Shown here piece by piece: positions 1 to 13,500 of a DNA stretch of 64,000 nt. The DNA comes from Ctena decussata. Taxonomy: Eukaryota > Mollusca > Bivalvia > Lucinida > Lucinidae. The position numbers were made by a program, and so were the translations under genes. The notes under the pieces were generated by a model that was not told the origin of the DNA, made no database searches, and saw only the letters and a list, made by a program, of their open reading frames with translations. Numbering within the stretch: the stretch's first letter is position 1; each line of letters opens with the position of its first letter. The DNA is taken from the NCBI GenBank assembly GCA_963989385.1, contig OZ022499.1, forward strand, positions 80,341,903 to 80,405,902, written 5' to 3'.

Positions 1-164
1 GCGGTTAACCAGTACTAAGTGCACATACTTTCGCCAGTAACTGACAACTGCCCTTCTTGAATCAGCGGAAGGAGAAACGAAAGTATGTGGCCAGACCGGG
101 ATTCGAACCCAGGACCTCTGACTTACGAGTCAGGTGCCCTACCGATTGCGCTACCCGGCCCGGC
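1..164 (-). repeat. SINE family A (tRNA-derived), left part missing
   Basis: On the minus strand the head reads like a tRNA (GGCCGGGTAGCGCAATCGGT box A, GGTTCGAATCC-like box B), followed by the body ACATACTTTCGTTTCTCC and GCACTTAGTACTGGTTAACC. It is cut by the window edge. Four more copies occur here. Confidence 0.85.
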
Positions 165-820
165 TGTTGCCTAATGAAACCAATCTTCATACATGGTATG
201 AAACTAGAAGTAAACTTAGTCACCTATCAAAAGGTTCCACTGGAAATGTAAACTAAGAATATAAACATAAAACTTTAAAGCATTGAAGTGTTCAAGTCTG
301 TGACCTGGACCTGAGTTCAGTAGAAGCAGCATCCAGATGATGTCAACTAATCTGCATGAACCTAGAAGTATACCTAGCCACATACCAAAAGGTTCCAGCA
401 AAGGATACTGGAAATATAAGCAACGAATATAAACTTAATTCTAAACTTTACTACAAATGTTAACGGACGGGAGTGAACAGATGGACAAATGGATGAACAG
501 ATGAAACCAGTAAACTATATACTCCTCAAAATACTTCCTACGTCGGGGTATAATCTTTTCTGAAAGTGAATGATAAGAATCGTGTGGCAATCCTGGGAAC
601 TTAAGATCTTAAGGTGAAGGCATACAGTTTTGCCGGATACAACTCTGCCATTCTTTGTTTTTTGCCTCCCTTCTCAATGGCATTTAATCAGAATCACCTT
701 TAACAACCTGGCACTAATGATAATGCAGTTATTCTGCATGTAATAATTCACAGAAACAACAAGAAACAGTCCATTTATACAAGACACTGCACCAATGACA
801 TATCTGTACTCAGGTGGGCA
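165..820. other. Intergenic/intronic, one weak duplication
   Basis: No gene seen. Two related ~75-bp segments (about 199-270 and 358-436), each with AGAAGTA and CAAAAGGTTCCA, point to an old duplication. Confidence 0.4.
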
Positions 821-1443
821 TGTTTATAAAGGTTGGGGGGGGGGGGGGGGGGCCTTTCAGGCTTTCAGGCCCTTTTTCTGCCCAAGAGCAAAATGTTTTA
901 TTTTCAGCTGATTTTGATTGATTGATTGATTTGATGCTTAACGTCCACGGTAAACAGCTGTGGTCATGTCGGGACGGTCAGTACCTCCTAAGCGGTTAAC
1001 CAGTACTAAGTGCACATACTTCGCCAGTAACTGACAACTGCCCTTCTTGAATCAGCGGAAGGAGAAACGAAAGTACGTGGCCAGACCAGGCTGCGAACCC
1101 AGGACCCCTGACTTATGAGTCAGGTGCCCTACCAATTGCACTATGCGGCCCGGCTTATTTTCAGCTGATGATTAGCCTATAGTGTCCACTGTATTGAATC
1201 AAAAGTGGTTAAGCTCCATAAGCCTTACTTTTGGAATAATGGGATTATTAAATTGGGTGGGATAAATCGGCATGAACAAGGGGAGTCATATTATAAATTA
1301 TATCTCTCCTTAAAATTCAATGGCATTCATATATATACCTTCCTTCTTAAGTTAAAATAATGTCTTTGGTGACATCTTTTCTCAATTCTCTGCTCTTGGG
1401 CAGAAAAAGGCCTTATAGGCACCCCCACCCCTTTATATATGAC
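821..1443. mobile_element. Fold-back element with G-run, interrupted by a SINE
   Basis: The left arm (about 821-897: ataaaggt, a run of ~20 G, cctttttctgcccaagagca) is the inverse of the right arm (about 1385-1440: tgctcttgggcagaaaaagg, caccccca, cctttatat). SINE family A is inserted in the element's interior. Confidence 0.7.
913..1154 (-). mobile_element. SINE family A with 15-bp TSD
   Basis: Full-length tRNA-derived SINE: tRNA-like head at the right end and a (TTGA)n-like tail at the left end. TSDs ttattttcagctgat flank it at 898-912 and 1155-1169. It sits inside the fold-back element 821-1443. Confidence 0.9.
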
Positions 1444-1512
1444 AGTCCTTGTAGAAAATGAGAGACTAGAAAATTTTCAGTTTCAGAAGATGTAATTCAC
1501 AACAAGTGTTAC

Positions 1513-1570
1513 CTTTCTTTAAACCATCATTTAAGGATTTCTGCAACTCAAATGGATTTACTTCCATATC
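1513..1570 (-). CDS. Calpain (minus) exon 12: first EF-hand
   Basis: The acceptor is ttttcttttctag and the donor gtaaca, exactly 58 bp. It encodes DMEVNPFELQKSLNDGLKK and ends in phase 1. The (E)DMEI...EL motif is the first EF-hand of calpain PEF domains. A MITE (1590-1792) lies only 19 bp upstream on the intron side. This is the last exon visible. Confidence 0.9.
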
Positions 1571-4500
1571 CTAGAAAAGAAAAGAAATACAGAGCTCTAG
1601 ATAAGAGGGGTATTTGATGATAATTGATGGATAATTTTTCTTATTTCTCATTGAAACCATATGTTGTGACCCCTCATCTGAACCGTCTCGTGGAGACGGT
1701 TCAGATGAGGGGTCACAACATATGTTTTTATGCAGAAATAACAAAAATTATCCTTAATTATCACCAAATACTCCCTCTTATCTAGAGCTCTGGAAATACC
1801 TATTTTTTTTCTCTATATAAGTAGCTGAGTCACATCAAAGTAGACAAAAAACAGGTTAAAGACTTAAGTATATCTTCATGTGTTTCTCCACCATTTTTCA
1901 AAGGAGACAACATTCCTATTTGACTTGACAGACGATGCCCTGAGCAAATGAGGTCTACTCTTAAAGGAAAGAATTTGCTCCTACATTCTTTGTTTTAAAA
2001 GTAGACCCCATTGAAAAGGGAAGTAAAATGAAATGGCAGAATTGCTTCCCCTGAAAGTATACCTTAAAGACAACCATGTTCAAATGATGGCATTCACCTG
2101 TCATGAAACATTTAGGTCTGAAGGTACTTCAGTGCATTGAGAATAATGTCCTATCAATTATTGTTTCCAACTCTTTCACAAATTACCAGGTTGAACAGAT
2201 AAAAGAGGTAGCCTGTGTCCAAATTTTAGACTGTATTACGAACATGACATAGGACCGTCTTCTTTTTTCAAGGTTGACTTATTTCACTTTCACGAGTGTC
2301 TGGTAACCCTAAAGTAGTTTTTATACTGTATATGTCATATACTTATATCTAGACTAGAAAAGATGTTCTTTAAAGCTTCATAAGAACTATGTTTAACCTA
2401 CCTCTCCTGAGACAGAGTAGAAGAATCTTCTGAACTGTTCTTCCTCTTTATTATCAGACTTTGTCTGTGGTAGTGGAATATCAACTTTCTCTGATGTCTC
2501 ATCTGTCCCACTGAAAATTAATTCATCGAATTAAGCAAGTGTTGTCTGCATATTCTGCTCTTACAAATTGATTACTGGTGCAGAGCTGCGCAAAAAGTAT
2601 AGTCCCACACTCAGGACAAGTCAAATTTCAGGTGGGATGTGTGAGAATCCATAGTGCTAACTTGGCTCAGAATAAGGTGGATTTTCATCGGTCCATACAA
2701 GCGGATGAAAAATATATGAGCCACAACACGAGAAAACCAACAATGTGGTTGTGCGCCCAGCGCAGACTCAGATCAGCCTGGGCATCCACCCAGTTTGATC
2801 AGACTCTTCGTTAAGTGCTCAAAGGGTAGCTAAGGGTCTAAGCTACCTTGATGCGGACAGCGAAGAATCTGGTCAGACTGGGCGGATGCTCAGGCTGATC
2901 TGAGTCTGCGCTGGGCGCACAACCACATTGTTGGTTTTCTCACGTCGCGGCTCATATGCTCAGCCCTGCTGGTGGTAACCTAAGTTTGGCAATTTTGTCA
3001 AAAATATGAAAACTGATAAACGAAAGTCAACCAATATTCAATTTTCAATACATTTACTACAAATCAAATATCTACTGCAACCAACGTCCTTCTAAAGGCA
3101 ATGGCAACTTGTTACGGTCAACTGTCAGATAAAATTTTCCGCCGAAAAACTGATTTCTTTTGATTCAATTATAACGGTATTGAAACCGCTCAGTTAAAGT
3201 CGTGGTAACTACATTTGTGACGTCGGAGCCTCACTGTACTCTGTAAAGCTTGCGCTAACAAAGTAACCGCCGCAGAAATCGTTAATAATGTAGCTGACAG
3301 GTACCGCTAAAGATAAATTTTGTGACTACGATCAACTGAGCCGACATCTATGAAGAAAGGCTTTGATTGTCTGTCTTTTTCTTATTTTGAGATAACGGAA
3401 CGTTTCTGAACCTGCTCTAACAACAACATGTTGCAGTAGTGGATTGGCAGGTTGTACATGGCTAGACATATAACCTTAAATTAAGAAAGACCAGAAAATT
3501 AAATTGCACCAAAATGCCGTTCTCATAAAATTGCCAAAAATATAGTACTGCAGATATTCTTTATCCAAACTCTATTCCAGTGTTCTCCCCAGAAATTTCG
3601 GAAGGCATGTTGTATTAGCACAAAAATCAGATTTTGGCTTGTTAATCAAGTTTTAAATCCTTAATATAGCAATGTTTTATCAAAATTAGCCTAAATTTAC
3701 AATATAAAGTATTTTTAATGAGCTTAATGCATTTAAAACAACTTTACTGGCTAAAAAATAAAGATAACAGCACTTTAACAAACTTTCTTTGGAAATTAAG
3801 GCATGTTGCAAAGGTAATTTCAAGAGGAAGGCATGTTGCATGCGACATGCCTTAATGGTCTGGGGAGATCCCTGCTATTCATTACAGTGAACTTGTGTTC
3901 TCTGCATATTTAGCTTGTAAATTTTAATTTTCAATTAACAAGCAAGACTGTCCACATAGACAGTCACATCGCATGAACACGGAATAGACCCACATTTTGG
4001 ATAGTTTTCTTCCCGCAATAAAAGCAAACAGGAAGTCAAAAAAAGTTGGCTTCTTTGCAAATGGCGAAAAAGCACAGAGGTGTACCCACCAACCTTAAAA
4101 TCTAAAACTCACAACAAACAAATTTCCTTGGGAGAAATAAGGCCTAAGGTGAATGTGTACATCACCATATTTTCAGATATTTTCATAAAGGGGAACAACT
4201 TTTGTGACTTCCTATTTGCTTCCCTGGATGATGACACCCTTTTGAAATGGGGTCTACCTTTCAAGGAAAGAATTTGCTCCTAGAGGAGCAAATTCTTTCC
4301 TTTAAGAGTTGACCCCACTTATAATGGAAGCAAAACTGAAAATAGCAGAGTTAATTCTCCTGAGAGTGTACCCATTTACCATAAACGTGGCCTCTCCCTT
4401 AACCCTATTGCACTCAGAACGGCCAAAACTCTATGGAGTTTTGGCCGTTCTGAGTGCAATAGGGTTAGATGATGAAGTTAAAAACCTACTCTGCAGAATT

Positions 4501-7500
4501 TTTATTCTCGAAAAAGAATCTGAGGTAAAAGTCCGCCTCTTCGTTCACGTCATATGTACACGGAATGATAATATAATCTCCAGGTGGCAGCACTAGTCGT
4601 TGTATAATTTGTCTAGAGTTTATAAATACATCACAGCTTGCTTCTCTGTCGTTGTGATCAAAGAAATCCTTCTTTAATGGCAGTGGATTACTCGGCTGAT
4701 ACTGTAAACAAAAAATACTATTAAACATGTAATAACTAAACTTTTAATTAACAATATCAATACATTTTCTTCTATTTTTCAAACAATACTGCTTCTAAGT
4801 GTATTCTTATATTGCGTCATAAATGGTCTCCCATAACACATAAAGTATTCCACCTTTTAGTGCACTCTGTGGTTAACCTTTTTTAAATGGCAGCAAATAC
4901 TTGTAAGCAAACTTTCTTCCAAGAATTATCATGTATAATAGGGGAAAAAAAAATAAATGATTAATGCATTGGAGAAAAGCTTTTTATAGTCTTAGAAAGA
5001 TTGAGAAGCTTTGTAGTGAAAACTGAGATTCTATAGCATCTTTAGACCTTGTAAACAAGTAAAAAAGGGATAAATCAGTAAAATTATGTCAGCTTATTAC
5101 CATATCCCCCAAAAATGCCATGATGTGCCCTTGATGGGGTATGTGCCCTAATTAGGTTCAATGCAGCAATATCTATCATTCTGTCATATATGAACCTTAC
5201 ACGCAACATACCCTATATACAATAAATCCTATATACACAAGTCTCTCTCCTTTATGTTTCATTTTCCGTCTGTCTTTCTGCATTAATTGTACAATAAAAC
5301 TACACATTTTCTCATCATCTTCATCTGTGTTGTGAATGACCAGTCTGTACTGAGGATTACACCAGTGGGTGTCTGAAAAAGGTAATAGGAGCTGTCTCAC
5401 AAGAGTCTTCTCCATTTGTGTCAATAACTTATGAGATGCGACATGACAAACCCAACAAAGTTGCATGTGAAGACCCAGAGCCATCTGGGCATCCCCCAGT
5501 CTGATCAGAGTCTTTGTGTAACAGCCTGTATAGCTGTAGAATCATATGCTGGACTTTAGGCGAACACTAACAGACGACAACAGCGTATCAATGATGTTTA
5601 TTCACAATTCTGCATATCTGCAAAACATATATAAATATGTTTTAAACATCTTTAAATGGCAGGACATATAAAGTATAAAACTTTACACAAACATAGGTAA
5701 ACGGCTTATGCAATCAGGCGAGACTTAATCTCTTTAAATAGAGTGAAAAGTCACGTGAGCCCAAACCGTACCTTGACAAACAATAGCTAGGGATCACAAT
5801 GTCATCTTGGTCCAGAAAACATTATACGTCTGCTGATAGACACAGACTGACAAGAAGTCCACAGCACGGTGCCAACAATGCAACCTCAAATAGGAAACAG
5901 CAGAGCAAAAACGGCAAACCACAATGCGAAAACGGCAACCCGCATAGCACAAACGGCTACCCGCAATGTGAAACGGCAACCTGCACATCACCATCGGCCA
6001 CCCGCAATGCTGGAACCAAAACCCCTGTCACATTTTCTGTTTACTTAAAGGGCAGCTAGGGGTCCAAGATACCTCCATGCTGGCAGTGAAGACTCTAATC
6101 AGACTGGGCAGATGCCCTGACTGATCTGAGTCTTCACTGGGTGCACATGCCACTTAGTTGCTTTTGTCATATGGCAGCTCAATTATGGATCCTGAGAAAC
6201 TTTTTCAAGAATCCCGAAGACAGTGCAAATGAGAAGCTTGCTGGTATAGGTATTGCTCATTACCAACAAACCAGTGCTTAAGCTTATTGTAAATGAGCCG
6301 CAACAAGAGAAAACCAACAAAGTGGTTGTGCGCACAGCGCAGACTCAGATTAGCCTGGGCATCTGCCCAGTCTGATCAGAGTCTTCGCTGTCCTCATGGA
6401 GGTAGCTTACACCCTTAGCTACCATTTAAGCGCTTAGTGAAGAGTCTGATCAAACTAGGTGGCTGCCTAGGCTGAACTGAATCTGCGCTGGGTGCAAAAC
6501 CACTTTGTTGGTTTTCTCGTGTTGCGGCTCAAATGAGTATAACTTCATGGGATGCAACTCTGTGATTTCCATTTTTGCCTTCCTTCTCAATGGAATTCGA
6601 CTCTAAAAGGAATGAATTTGCTCTCCTAGCAAAGTGTTTTCTTTACGAGAAGACCACCTTTGCAAGGGTTGTTTTTCTCAGAGAAGCAAATACAAAGCCA
6701 CAAAACTGAATTCTCTTTGTACAAAGAGTAGAAAAACATGGAGGTTTAAAATACAAGCCTGAAGAGGAAACATGAAAATATTGGTCCACTTGTATTTCAT
6801 GGGCATTCCCCGTATGAAATTTTGAAACATTAGGCCTAGCCATTCTTGAGCTTTAAAGCTGCATGAATATTAAAGAACAGGGGAAATAACTCATCATACC
6901 AAAACATCTTAATATTAAATACTATTAGTGTACCAAACATCCGCTTTCTTCAAGAACAATTACTTGGCCAACATATTTTAATAAGTGACTGCAAAGCACA
7001 TTTAAATATCAGTCACTGAACCCATTTTACACTGAATGAGCTCTTCTGCCATATATACTGGAATAGTCCAACTTTCAATTTAAGGGGTGTTAGGTTATGT
7101 TAATTAAGATATTTTTGTTGGAAAATGGCTGAATGATTTGCAAAATAGTGGAGACCTGGATCATATGCCACATTATGTGGCATCTGATCTGGGTCTGCAC
7201 ATTTTGCCAATACCCCTTTTGGGGTTTCCAGTACAAAATGGGTTAACCCTACCTCTTAATGTGGGTCTTCCGCCAGCATTAAACCCCCGGAGCCATCTAC
7301 CATGGAATTCATTAGTGTGCCATTGCCGAGGCATGTCTATAGGTGAGTCGGGTGTCAAGTTACAGATATCTAAAGTGTCAAAGTTCTTCAGGAAATCACT
7401 GAAATCCATCCTGAAATGATACATTATACTGTGTTAATCCTATTTTGCAAAAGGGGCGGTAGGGGGCATTATGAGGGTCTGAAAGTTAACAAACTGAAAT

Positions 7501-10500
7501 CAGTTGCGAGCCAAAGTATTTGGAATAAACATTTTGAGGTTTCAACTGTGCGAGAAAAAAGAATCAAATGGCAATTAATTAGACTGTGAATCTTAAGGTT
7601 AAATTATGACCATGAACACATTCTGCAGACAGTCAGGCACAAACTCTGTATATATATAGTCCAACCTGTTCTAAGCAAGCACCAAACGGATTATCAAAAC
7701 GTGCTTGCTTAAGACACGCACTTGCTTAATACAGGTACATTTCAATGTGTTTGCCTTGTGTGGGAAATGAATACCTGCTTGCTAATTACAGGTTGCTTGC
7801 TTAATAGAGGTGACCATTATGACAGGTTTTACTGTATGGTAGTAAATACAACATTTACTGTTTGCAGATGAAATAAAATTGATATTTGTTTGGTTAGAGA
7901 CTTACCAGAACTCCCCATCATCTCTGAACACTAACCCCATCCTTTCTCTCTCTACTGAGGGAATACTGTTCCACTCAGATGATCTGCAATACAAAGAAAA
8001 TTAAGGTGTCTGAGTACCTTAATGTGCTTAAATATTTGGACACCTAAAAAATGTTCATTTTCCATTTCAGAAAAATGGAAAATTAACGGGTTTTAGGTGT
8101 TCCAGTACTAAAGCACACAAGGGTACACTGCTGTGTTTTCCACCACTTTTTCGAAGACAGACAATTTGCATGACCTCCAGTTTGCTTCCCTGGATAATGA
8201 ACCCCTTCTAATGGGGCCTATTCTTAAAGGACACGATTTGCTCCAATTCTTTAGGACCTGGACCGACTGACCAGGTTGGCCAAAAAATAAAATGATAGAG
8301 TTGCTTCTCCTGAAAGTTAATAGATGAGCCACGCCACATGAAACCAACAAAGTGGCATGTGCATCCAGCAAAGACTTAGATCAGCCAGGGCATCCACCTG
8401 GTCCAGTCTGATCAGTCATCGCTGTTGGCTTGGAGGTAGCTTAGACCTAAGCTACCCTTTAAGTTCACAGCAAAGACTCTGTTCAGACAGCAAATGCAGG
8501 TGCAAAAATGAAAATGACGGAGTTGCTTCCCTTGAAGTGTTCCCACTTACCTTAAAATGCTTCTGAAGTTTTTCTAATATGTGAAATTAAAGATATACCA
8601 GGTTACGTGAGAAATCTTTCATCAAGAGTATTTTGTTGCTTACCTGTCACCCCAGGGCCCTCTCCACTCGACTCTGTGGCCCCATGGATTTCTCACTCGG
8701 ATCAACGTTATTGGCACTTGACCTCTTTCAGACATCAACAAAATCTGAAAACATAAAGTTGTTTCAATTTATTTTATATAATACTACAATTTCAGCATAG
8801 TAAATTATAAGGTGAATTGATAGGCTTCTGTACTTTTCTGCCAATTTTACAAATTTGACTTTTGTCAATTCAGGGGTTTCCTTCCCTATAAAAGAATCTC
8901 TTCCACAATGGGATATACTCCTAGAGGGAAGAATATGCTTCTAAATGTGTGTGTGTTAGGTTTGTGGGGGTGGGGGGATTGGAAGTGGGGAGAGGAACAG
9001 CGAGAAGAAAATGGCAAATTTTGAGATCAGGGGCCGTATTCATAAAGCCACTTAAGTGGTTGCTATGCTGTTGCTAAGGCTAAATAGCTATAAAGGAGAT
9101 TCACTACAACTATGAAATTTGCTCTGAAGGAACGGTCTTTGTAAGACTGTTCCTCCAGAGCAAGTTTCGTAGTTGTAGCCAATCTCCTTCAAAGTAATTT
9201 AGCCTTAACAACAGCATAGCAACCACTTAAGTTGTTTTATGAATACGGCCCCAGTATGGTTAATACTGTATTTCTTCTTATAAATGCCCTGGGGCATTAC
9301 AGAACACACACTCTAAAAATGGCATTTTAAAACAAAATCTGAGCAACGAACGACAATTTGTGGTAAACTTAAGTCAATTTTGTCTGACCTTGTTCCACTT
9401 TTTTAATAAAAAAAAGAGAGGGTGGTTATTAGAAAGGAGGGCAGGGGTTATAACAAGAGATACAGTATACTAATGAAGAAGTTGCATTCCAACATATGCA
9501 CAGAAGTCACAATGTCCACACTGAAGTGTCAAAAGCTGTCACAGTTATTCAGTAGTTATGACAACTTCCTGGAGTCTAAGTCTTACTTTGCAGCATGTAT
9601 AAGGCTAACTAGTCAAGACTACCCTGGAAAGCCTTTTAACCCTTAAAACACCAAAAATGAAATGCCGTAAAAATTCTGGAATTGGGACACCTAAAAAAGT
9701 TATTGTTACTGTCTTAAAATTTGAACAGTTTGGATTTTCAATCCAATTATGCAACTAAAAGATGCAGGCGGATTGGCAAACAGTGTAGACCCTGATCAGA
9801 CTGCTCCTGCAGGAGCAGTCTGATCTGGGTCTGCACTGTTTGCTCAGACCTGGCCGTCCCAATATACAGAATTTTTACAGAATTTTTACTGTTATTGAAT
9901 TTGCAGTGTAGGTCCAGAGGAGGAGACTCATAATCGCCCTCTAGTCTTTGAATTTTCAAAATGATATAGCTCTGATGGAACATTTGTTAAATTTTGCAGA
10001 CGTAGATTCTGATGCCTGTTTTTCTGACAATCTAAGGGATTAGATGTCCTTTTTTACAAGAATGTCGTAATAAAAATTGGGTAATTTCATTTCAACCATA
10101 TATTATACCCATCTCTAAATCACTTAAAACTTTAAGCATGTTAGACACAGTACAATGTATGTCATAAATAATCGGGGACACAACAACCTTAAAATACCCC
10201 AACACTGAGTCACCTTAATGTTTAAAAAGATAATCCTGTCATCCTACTGATTCAGAAAAGTACCATGATTACTTTTATAGGGGAAGAATCCGGACACTTA
10301 GCATACTACAGTGATTGTCCAAAAAATTTTGAGCAAGATTTTACTATCCTGAGATTTTTTTTTTTTTGAAAAAAAAAAACAACTGTCTAGCAAAATGGCA
10401 AACAGTGCAGACCCTGATCAGACTGCTCCTTTAGTCTGATCTGTGTCTACACTGTCTACACTGTTTGTTCAGAAATGAGTCCCAATATTTTGGGTAATTA

Positions 10501-13500
10501 TGGTAATCGTAAGTCGGTACACATCAACACCTTTATTTAAGTTTATTTTATCAAGTGTTGCAGTTTTGTTACAAAATGTATTAACATTGATTAAATAGTT
10601 TTTTTATTGAAGTCCTCAACTCAAGTATTTAGTGAGCAAATACCATAATGACCCAATAAATAGGGACGTAAGTACCTGCGCAGACACTATAGAAACAACA
10701 GACACATATCAGTTTGCTTCTTTGACAGCTGGCAGTCTAGTAAGAGTTTGCATTGTTTGCCATAGCTCCAAAATGCATCTGGCATATTAAATTAACAGGT
10801 TAAAATTTTACAGTAATTAGGCCAACATATTTTTATTTACTGATTTACACAGGGTATGATCAATTCCGCCAATTTTCGCTTCCTGCAGAGACTGTCCATC
10901 ATATTTGGCTTCTGCCGAGACTGTCCGTGAACTCTTGCTTCCTGCCGAGACTACTGTCCTCTAAAAATGGCTTCCTGCTGAGACTGTCCGCATGATTCTG
11001 CTTCCTGATGAGAGAGACTGTCCGCGTGATTCTGCTTCCTGCTGAGAGCCTCGGCAGGAAGCAGAATCACGCGGACAGTCTCTGCAGGAAGTCATTTATC
11101 ACGTACAGAAGTCTTGGCAGGAAGCAAGAATTCGCGGACAGTCTCGGCAGAAGCCAAATATGATGCACCGTCTCTGCAGGAAGCGAAAATTAGCGGAATC
11201 GATTATACCCTGTGATTTATGGGAAAGCCTAGGAGTGGCAGCAGTGTAGTGGGTAACCCGCTAAACTACTAATCCAGGGGTCGCAGGTTAGATCTCCCGC
11301 TTCTCCAATCTTTCAGATGGGACTAACCCAGGTCCAGTTTCTGTATGATGTATGTGTTGGTGGGACTTTTAACCCAAGCTCACTCACACACTCAGGGAGA
11401 GCCTACCTATGATTTTAGTGCCTCCATATTCTGATAATAACTGTAAAAGTTGATCCTTGATTCTGTCCATCTTGGTTGAATATAGCATTTTGAAGTGTAA
11501 AAGCCTAATTTAGAATGATTTTTTGTTTGGTTTATTAAAAACCGTCAAAATCTATTTTCTGCCCTAACATGCCGTTGTTCTTAAAATTTGTCAGATGTTT
11601 TACAAAGATGACTGAGCCGCTACACAACAAAACCAACAAAGTGGTATGGGTGCCCAGCGAAGACTCAGATCAGCCTGGACATCTGTCCAGTCTGATCAGA
11701 GTCTTCACTGTGGACATGGAGGTAGCTTAGACCCTTAGCTACCCTTCAAGTGCACAGCAAAGACAAGCTGATGCCCAGACTGATCTGAGTCTTCACCTGG
11801 CACACATGCCCCTTCGTTGGTTTGTCGTGTCGCAGCTCATATTATCATGTGCAAGTAACAGAAGCCTGAAAAAAAGAGCAAAAAGTATGATATTGTGTAG
11901 CCCTTGGAAATAAGCTGACTTTTCATTATATCTATAAGAATGTATGGTGTTTCAAAACTTTGTTTGGGTATAACATATAAGATTTTAAAGATACACTATC
12001 TCTAGTCAAGAAAATGAACGATATCAAATTACTTTCTGTTGTATTTTTAAAGTTACAAAACTGGTAGTTTAAAATGTAACGAAATTCTAGTATTTCATGT
12101 TTTTATTGCATAACAATGACGTTTCTGGTATCTAGCCTACTCATCTGCTAAACAATTAATTTTTTTGATGTAATATTGGTTACACCCCCATGCATATAAA
12201 GATGAAGTTTTTAGGCCATGACTTGGGGAGAAAACTTTGACATTTTTTCTTTAATACTGAAAACCCAAAAATGAAAATAGTTGAATTTCAAACATAGCAA
12301 ATCCAGATGAGGCAGCTCATAATGAACCACCTCATCAGCCATCATCTGGATCTGCACTGTGTCTCTCGTCTTGGAATTCTCAATACAGTATAACTTAGAC
12401 AAAACATTAAAGTTTGCAGCTGTAAATATTGTCTGTTTTTTTTTGGTGATTTAGCCTTTAAGGGTTAATATTTTTTTACAAGAACCTATGTGAGAGCACT
12501 GCTTTAATTGGTGTCGTATCAACGTCGATGCGACATACTGAACGTCGCATGGACGTCGATGCCATGCTATCAGGCGTTGTTTCGACACTGCTGGCCCGCT
12601 GGGTTGATTAACATGATAATATTCCATGAATTTAAGAGTAATTAGGTACGGAGTTCATCCTCCAATCTGTATATATACTGCATCCGTTATATTGAACAAA
12701 TTCTGCTGTGTTAAATTTTGCATCGTTACCTGCAATATCAGCACCAAATTGTCTACAATAATTCAGTTTATATCTAGCGTGTGATTGTGTGATCTATGTA
12801 TGTATTATAATGTATTTTGATAGACTAGAAACTGTATAGTTTATGTCTGAATAAAATTTCTGTTCTGTTCTGTTCTGTTCAATTGCAATGGTTTTAAACA
12901 TACTGGTAAAGCAAGACAGTAGATGGCTGGATAGCCGAAATGCAATTTCACGTCCTTTTCAACAGTATTTCAGTCGTATCAGAAGGATGGGAGGGTGATA
13001 ATGATAGGCTGTGTTCAGTGGAACCCCATTTACAATAACACAGATTTCCGCTACTGACAGGATTCAAACACAGGACCACTAGATCAGCAGGCCAATGCTT
13101 AACCCACTGAGCTACAGGGCTCCTAGGGAAGTAGAAAACATATAAACTGGAAACATTCAACAAGAGCTGTTGCCTGACAGCAGAGCTCGCCTGAATTGGT
13201 GCTTGCCCATCACATAGCCGCTATGGTGGTGTGGACTGCTATGCATAAAACTTCAGGCAAGCATGTCCAAAATAAAAACACATTTATAAACAAAAGCTAT
13301 CTCAGAAATAAGTCTTAAAATAAAATTAAAATAAATAAATTAAATAAAATTTCAAAGTCCATGAGCTTGAGGTAAAAAAAACTGAGGGGGGGATGGTGGA
13401 GGCTAAGCTTTACCATCAACCATTATCTAACATCAGTCCAAGTATTAGTATCAACTGAGTCTGTCATCGTGGCACTGTGAAATTATGTCTTCAGTAATAT

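Noticed and set aside
90..164. tRNA gene-like sequences (also at 1081, 16850, 51285, 51763, and family B heads)
   Set aside because: They carry box A/B words but have mismatched stems and are followed by conserved SINE bodies with TSDs; they are SINE heads, not tRNA genes.
4309..4596. Plus-strand ORF of 95 codons
   Set aside because: Shadow of calpain exon 10 and the adjoining hairpin on the other strand.
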